Shown: one piece after another, positions 62,309 through 64,000 of the stretch
Layout: each line of letters opens with the position of its first letter
How positions within the stretch are numbered: position 1 is the first letter of the stretch
NCBI RefSeq assembly: GCF_000721235.1
Contig: NZ_JOFH01000023.1
Coordinates: 62,001-126,000, forward strand
Reading direction: 5' to 3'
DNA from: Streptomyces olivaceus
Lineage (GTDB): Bacteria > Actinomycetota > Actinomycetes > Streptomycetales > Streptomycetaceae
Length of the DNA: 64,000 bases
Program-made: the position numbers and the translations under genes
Notes under the pieces: model-generated
Seen by the model: the letters and a program-made list of their open reading frames with translations, nothing else
What the model was told of the DNA's origin: nothing
Databases searched by the model: none

Positions 62309-64000
62309 CTAGCGCGCCGCGATGTCCGGCGCCCCCAGCCTCGCCGCGTCGGCCGTCAGGTCGTCCGGCTGGCGCTGCGACTCCCGTTCGGCCTCGACCC
62401 GCTTCTCGTAGTGCTGCACTTCCCGTTCGATCTGGTTCTTGTCCCAGCCCAGCACCGGTGCCATCAGTTCGGCGGCCTCGCGGGCGCTGCGCGTGCCGCG
62501 GTCGAAGGTCTCGATGGAGATGCGGGTGCGCCGGGTCAGCACGTCGTCCAGGTGCCGGGCACCCTCGTGCGAGGCGGCGTAGACGACCTCGGCGCGCAGG
62601 TAGTCGTCGGCGGCCTGCAGCGGCGCGCCCAGCGACGGGTCCTCCGCGACGAGTTGCAGCACTTCCTCGGCCAGCGCCCCGTACCGGTTGAGCAGGTGCT
62701 CCACGCGCACCACGTGCAGGCCGGTGCGGGCGGCGATCCGCGCCCGCGCGTTCCACAGCGCCTGGTAGCCCTCGGCGCCCAGCAGCGGCGTCTCCTCGGT
62801 GACGCTGTCGGCGACCCGCAGGTCGAGCCCGTGCACCGCCTCGTCCACGGCGTCCTTGGCCATCACCCGGTACGTCGTGTACTTGCCGCCCGCCACGACG
62901 ACCAGGCCGGGCACCGGGTGCGCGACGGTGTGCTCGCGCGACAGCTTGCTGGTGGCGTCGGACTCGCCGGCCAGCAGCGGGCGCAGCCCCGCGTACACGC
63001 CCTCGACGTCGTCGCGGGTGAGCGGCACCGACAGCACCGCGTTGACGTGCTCCAGGAGGTAGTCGATGTCGGCGCTGGACGCGGCCGGGTGGGCCTTGTC
63101 CAGGTCCCAGTCGGTGTCCGTGGTGCCGATGATCCAGTGCCGGCCCCAGGGGATGACGAACAGCACGGACTTCTCGGTGCGCAGGATCAGGCCGGTGCTG
63201 GAGTGGATGCGGTCCTTGGGCACGACCAGGTGGATGCCCTTGGAGGCGCGGACGTGGAACTGGCCGCGCTCCCCGACCAGCGACTGGGTGTCGTCGGTCC
63301 AGACCCCGGACGCGTTCACCACCTGTTTGGCGCGGACCTCGTACTCCCCGCCCGCCTCGACGTCCTGCACCCGCGCGCCGACCACCCGCTCGCCCTCGCG
63401 CAGGAAGGAGGTGACCCGCGCGTGGTTGGCGACCTGGGCGCCGTACGCCGCCGCCGTGCGCACCAGGGTGGCCACGAAGCGGGCGTCGTCCACCTGTGCG
63501 TCGTAGTACTGGAGCGCGCCGACCAGCGCGTCCTTCTTCAGGGCGGGCGCCACCCGCAGGGCGCGGCCGCGGCTCAGGTGGCGGTGCATCGGCAGACCCC
63601 GGCCGTGACCGCGGGCCATGGACATGGCGTCGTAGAGCGCGACGCCCGAGCCCGCGTAGAGCCGCTCCCAGCCCTTGTGCTGCAGCGGGTACAGGAACGG
63701 CACCGGCTTCACCAGGTGCGGTGCGAGCCGCTCGAGCAGCAGCCCGCGCTCCTTCAGCGCCTCCCGGACGAGCGCGAAGTCGAGCATCTCCAGGTAGCGC
63801 AGGCCGCCGTGGATCAGCTTGCTGGACCTGCTGGAGGTGCCGGACGCCCAGTCCCGGGCCTCCACCAGGCCCACGGACAGGCCGCGTGTCACGGCGTCGA
63901 GCGCGGTGCCCGCACCGACCACGCCGGCGCCCACCACCAGTACGTCCAGTTCGCGCTCGGCCATGGCCGCGAGCGACTCGGCGCGCTGCGCCGGCCCCAG
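62309..64000 (-). CDS. glpD: GlpD: FAD-dependent glycerol-3-phosphate dehydrogenase (N terminus outside window)
   Basis: The frame is still open at base 64000, so the gene is cut. An ATG at 63964 would give 551 residues, but family-like sequence (LGPAQRAESLAAMAEREL) lies upstream of it, so the real start is likely outside. It oxidises glycerol-3-phosphate to dihydroxyacetone phosphate and passes electrons to the quinone pool. Signatures are VLVVGAGVVGAGTALD (FAD), DWASGTSSRSSKLIHGGLRY, GTTDTDWDLD, and VVAGGKYTTYR in the C-terminal domain. It is a separate unit from the kinases on its left. Confidence 0.95.
   Translation of the reverse strand: MGPAQRAESLAAMAERELDVLVVGAGVVGAGTALDAVTRGLSVGLVEARDWASGTSSRSSKLIHGGLRYLEMLDFALVREALKERGLLLERLAPHLVKPVPFLYPLQHKGWERLYAGSGVALYDAMSMARGHGRGLPMHRHLSRGRALRVAPALKKDALVGALQYYDAQVDDARFVATLVRTAAAYGAQVANHARVTSFLREGERVVGARVQDVEAGGEYEVRAKQVVNASGVWTDDTQSLVGERGQFHVRASKGIHLVVPKDRIHSSTGLILRTEKSVLFVIPWGRHWIIGTTDTDWDLDKAHPAASSADIDYLLEHVNAVLSVPLTRDDVEGVYAGLRPLLAGESDATSKLSREHTVAHPVPGLVVVAGGKYTTYRVMAKDAVDEAVHGLDLRVADSVTEETPLLGAEGYQALWNARARIAARTGLHVVRVEHLLNRYGALAEEVLQLVAEDPSLGAPLQAADDYLRAEVVYAASHEGARHLDDVLTRRTRISIETFDRGTRSAREAAELMAPVLGWDKNQIEREVQHYEKRVEAERESQRQPDDLTADAARLGAPDIAAR

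Overview
The window is a very GC-rich stretch of core chromosome from a Streptomyces or close relative. The evidence is the overwhelming G/C third-position bias, frequent GTG/TTG starts, and the gene set (folD, purHN, sucCD, icmB, pcrA, guaA, a cholesterol-oxidase-like GMC enzyme, a Ser/Thr kinase cluster, glpD). From memory, this order resembles the central chromosome of Streptomyces coelicolor. There are no rRNA or tRNA genes, insertion sequences, prophage or CRISPR. About 47 protein genes are supported. Two (an HTH/DUF2690 protein at the left edge, glpD at the right edge) are cut by the window.

Layout. 1-6.9 kb: HTH/DUF2690 protein, DUF3017 membrane protein overlapping folD, a small membrane protein, and a two-gene unit (FHA-like protein plus a transmembrane kinase with a lytic-transglycosylase-like ectodomain). 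7-9.3 kb: purN-purH operon. 9.7-13.5 kb: membrane protein, PerM-like DUF6350 protein, and an XRE/sigma-like fusion. 13.7-15.8 kb: sucC-sucD, then a 745-bp structured non-coding stretch. 16.5-26.2 kb: a secreted protein, then a divergently organised island (MoxR AAA+ ATPase, DUF5682 and VWA to the left; SWIM zinc finger and DUF5691 to the right). 26.2-28.1 kb: IcmB and a lipase. 28.3-36.9 kb: cell-wall hydrolases (M23 and two NlpC/P60, one behind a c-di-AMP riboswitch), pcrA, a TDT transporter and a small membrane protein. 37-41 kb: a LiaFSR-like module in which both the membrane protein and the kinase carry PspC domains. 41-46.9 kb: DoxX, a membrane protein, class II aldolase, PPOX protein, a 3'-truncated guaA and chorismate mutase with a leaderless attenuator. 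47-50.8 kb: GMC oxidoreductase and succinate-semialdehyde dehydrogenase. 50.9-62 kb: six head-to-tail Ser/Thr kinase genes, two encoding apparent pseudokinases. 62.3 kb to end: glpD.

The most system-like region is the MoxR-VWA-DUF5682-SWIM-DUF5691 island. It has translational coupling and a perfect 12-bp inverted repeat in its shared promoter, and no established biochemical function known to me. The most surprising single gene is guaA, whose last ~64 codons are replaced by a short dispersed-type repeat. A general theme is envelope sensing: transmembrane kinases with shared ectodomains, a LiaFSR-like module, and c-di-AMP control of a muralytic enzyme. All functional assignments rest on reading motifs by eye; no database search was run.
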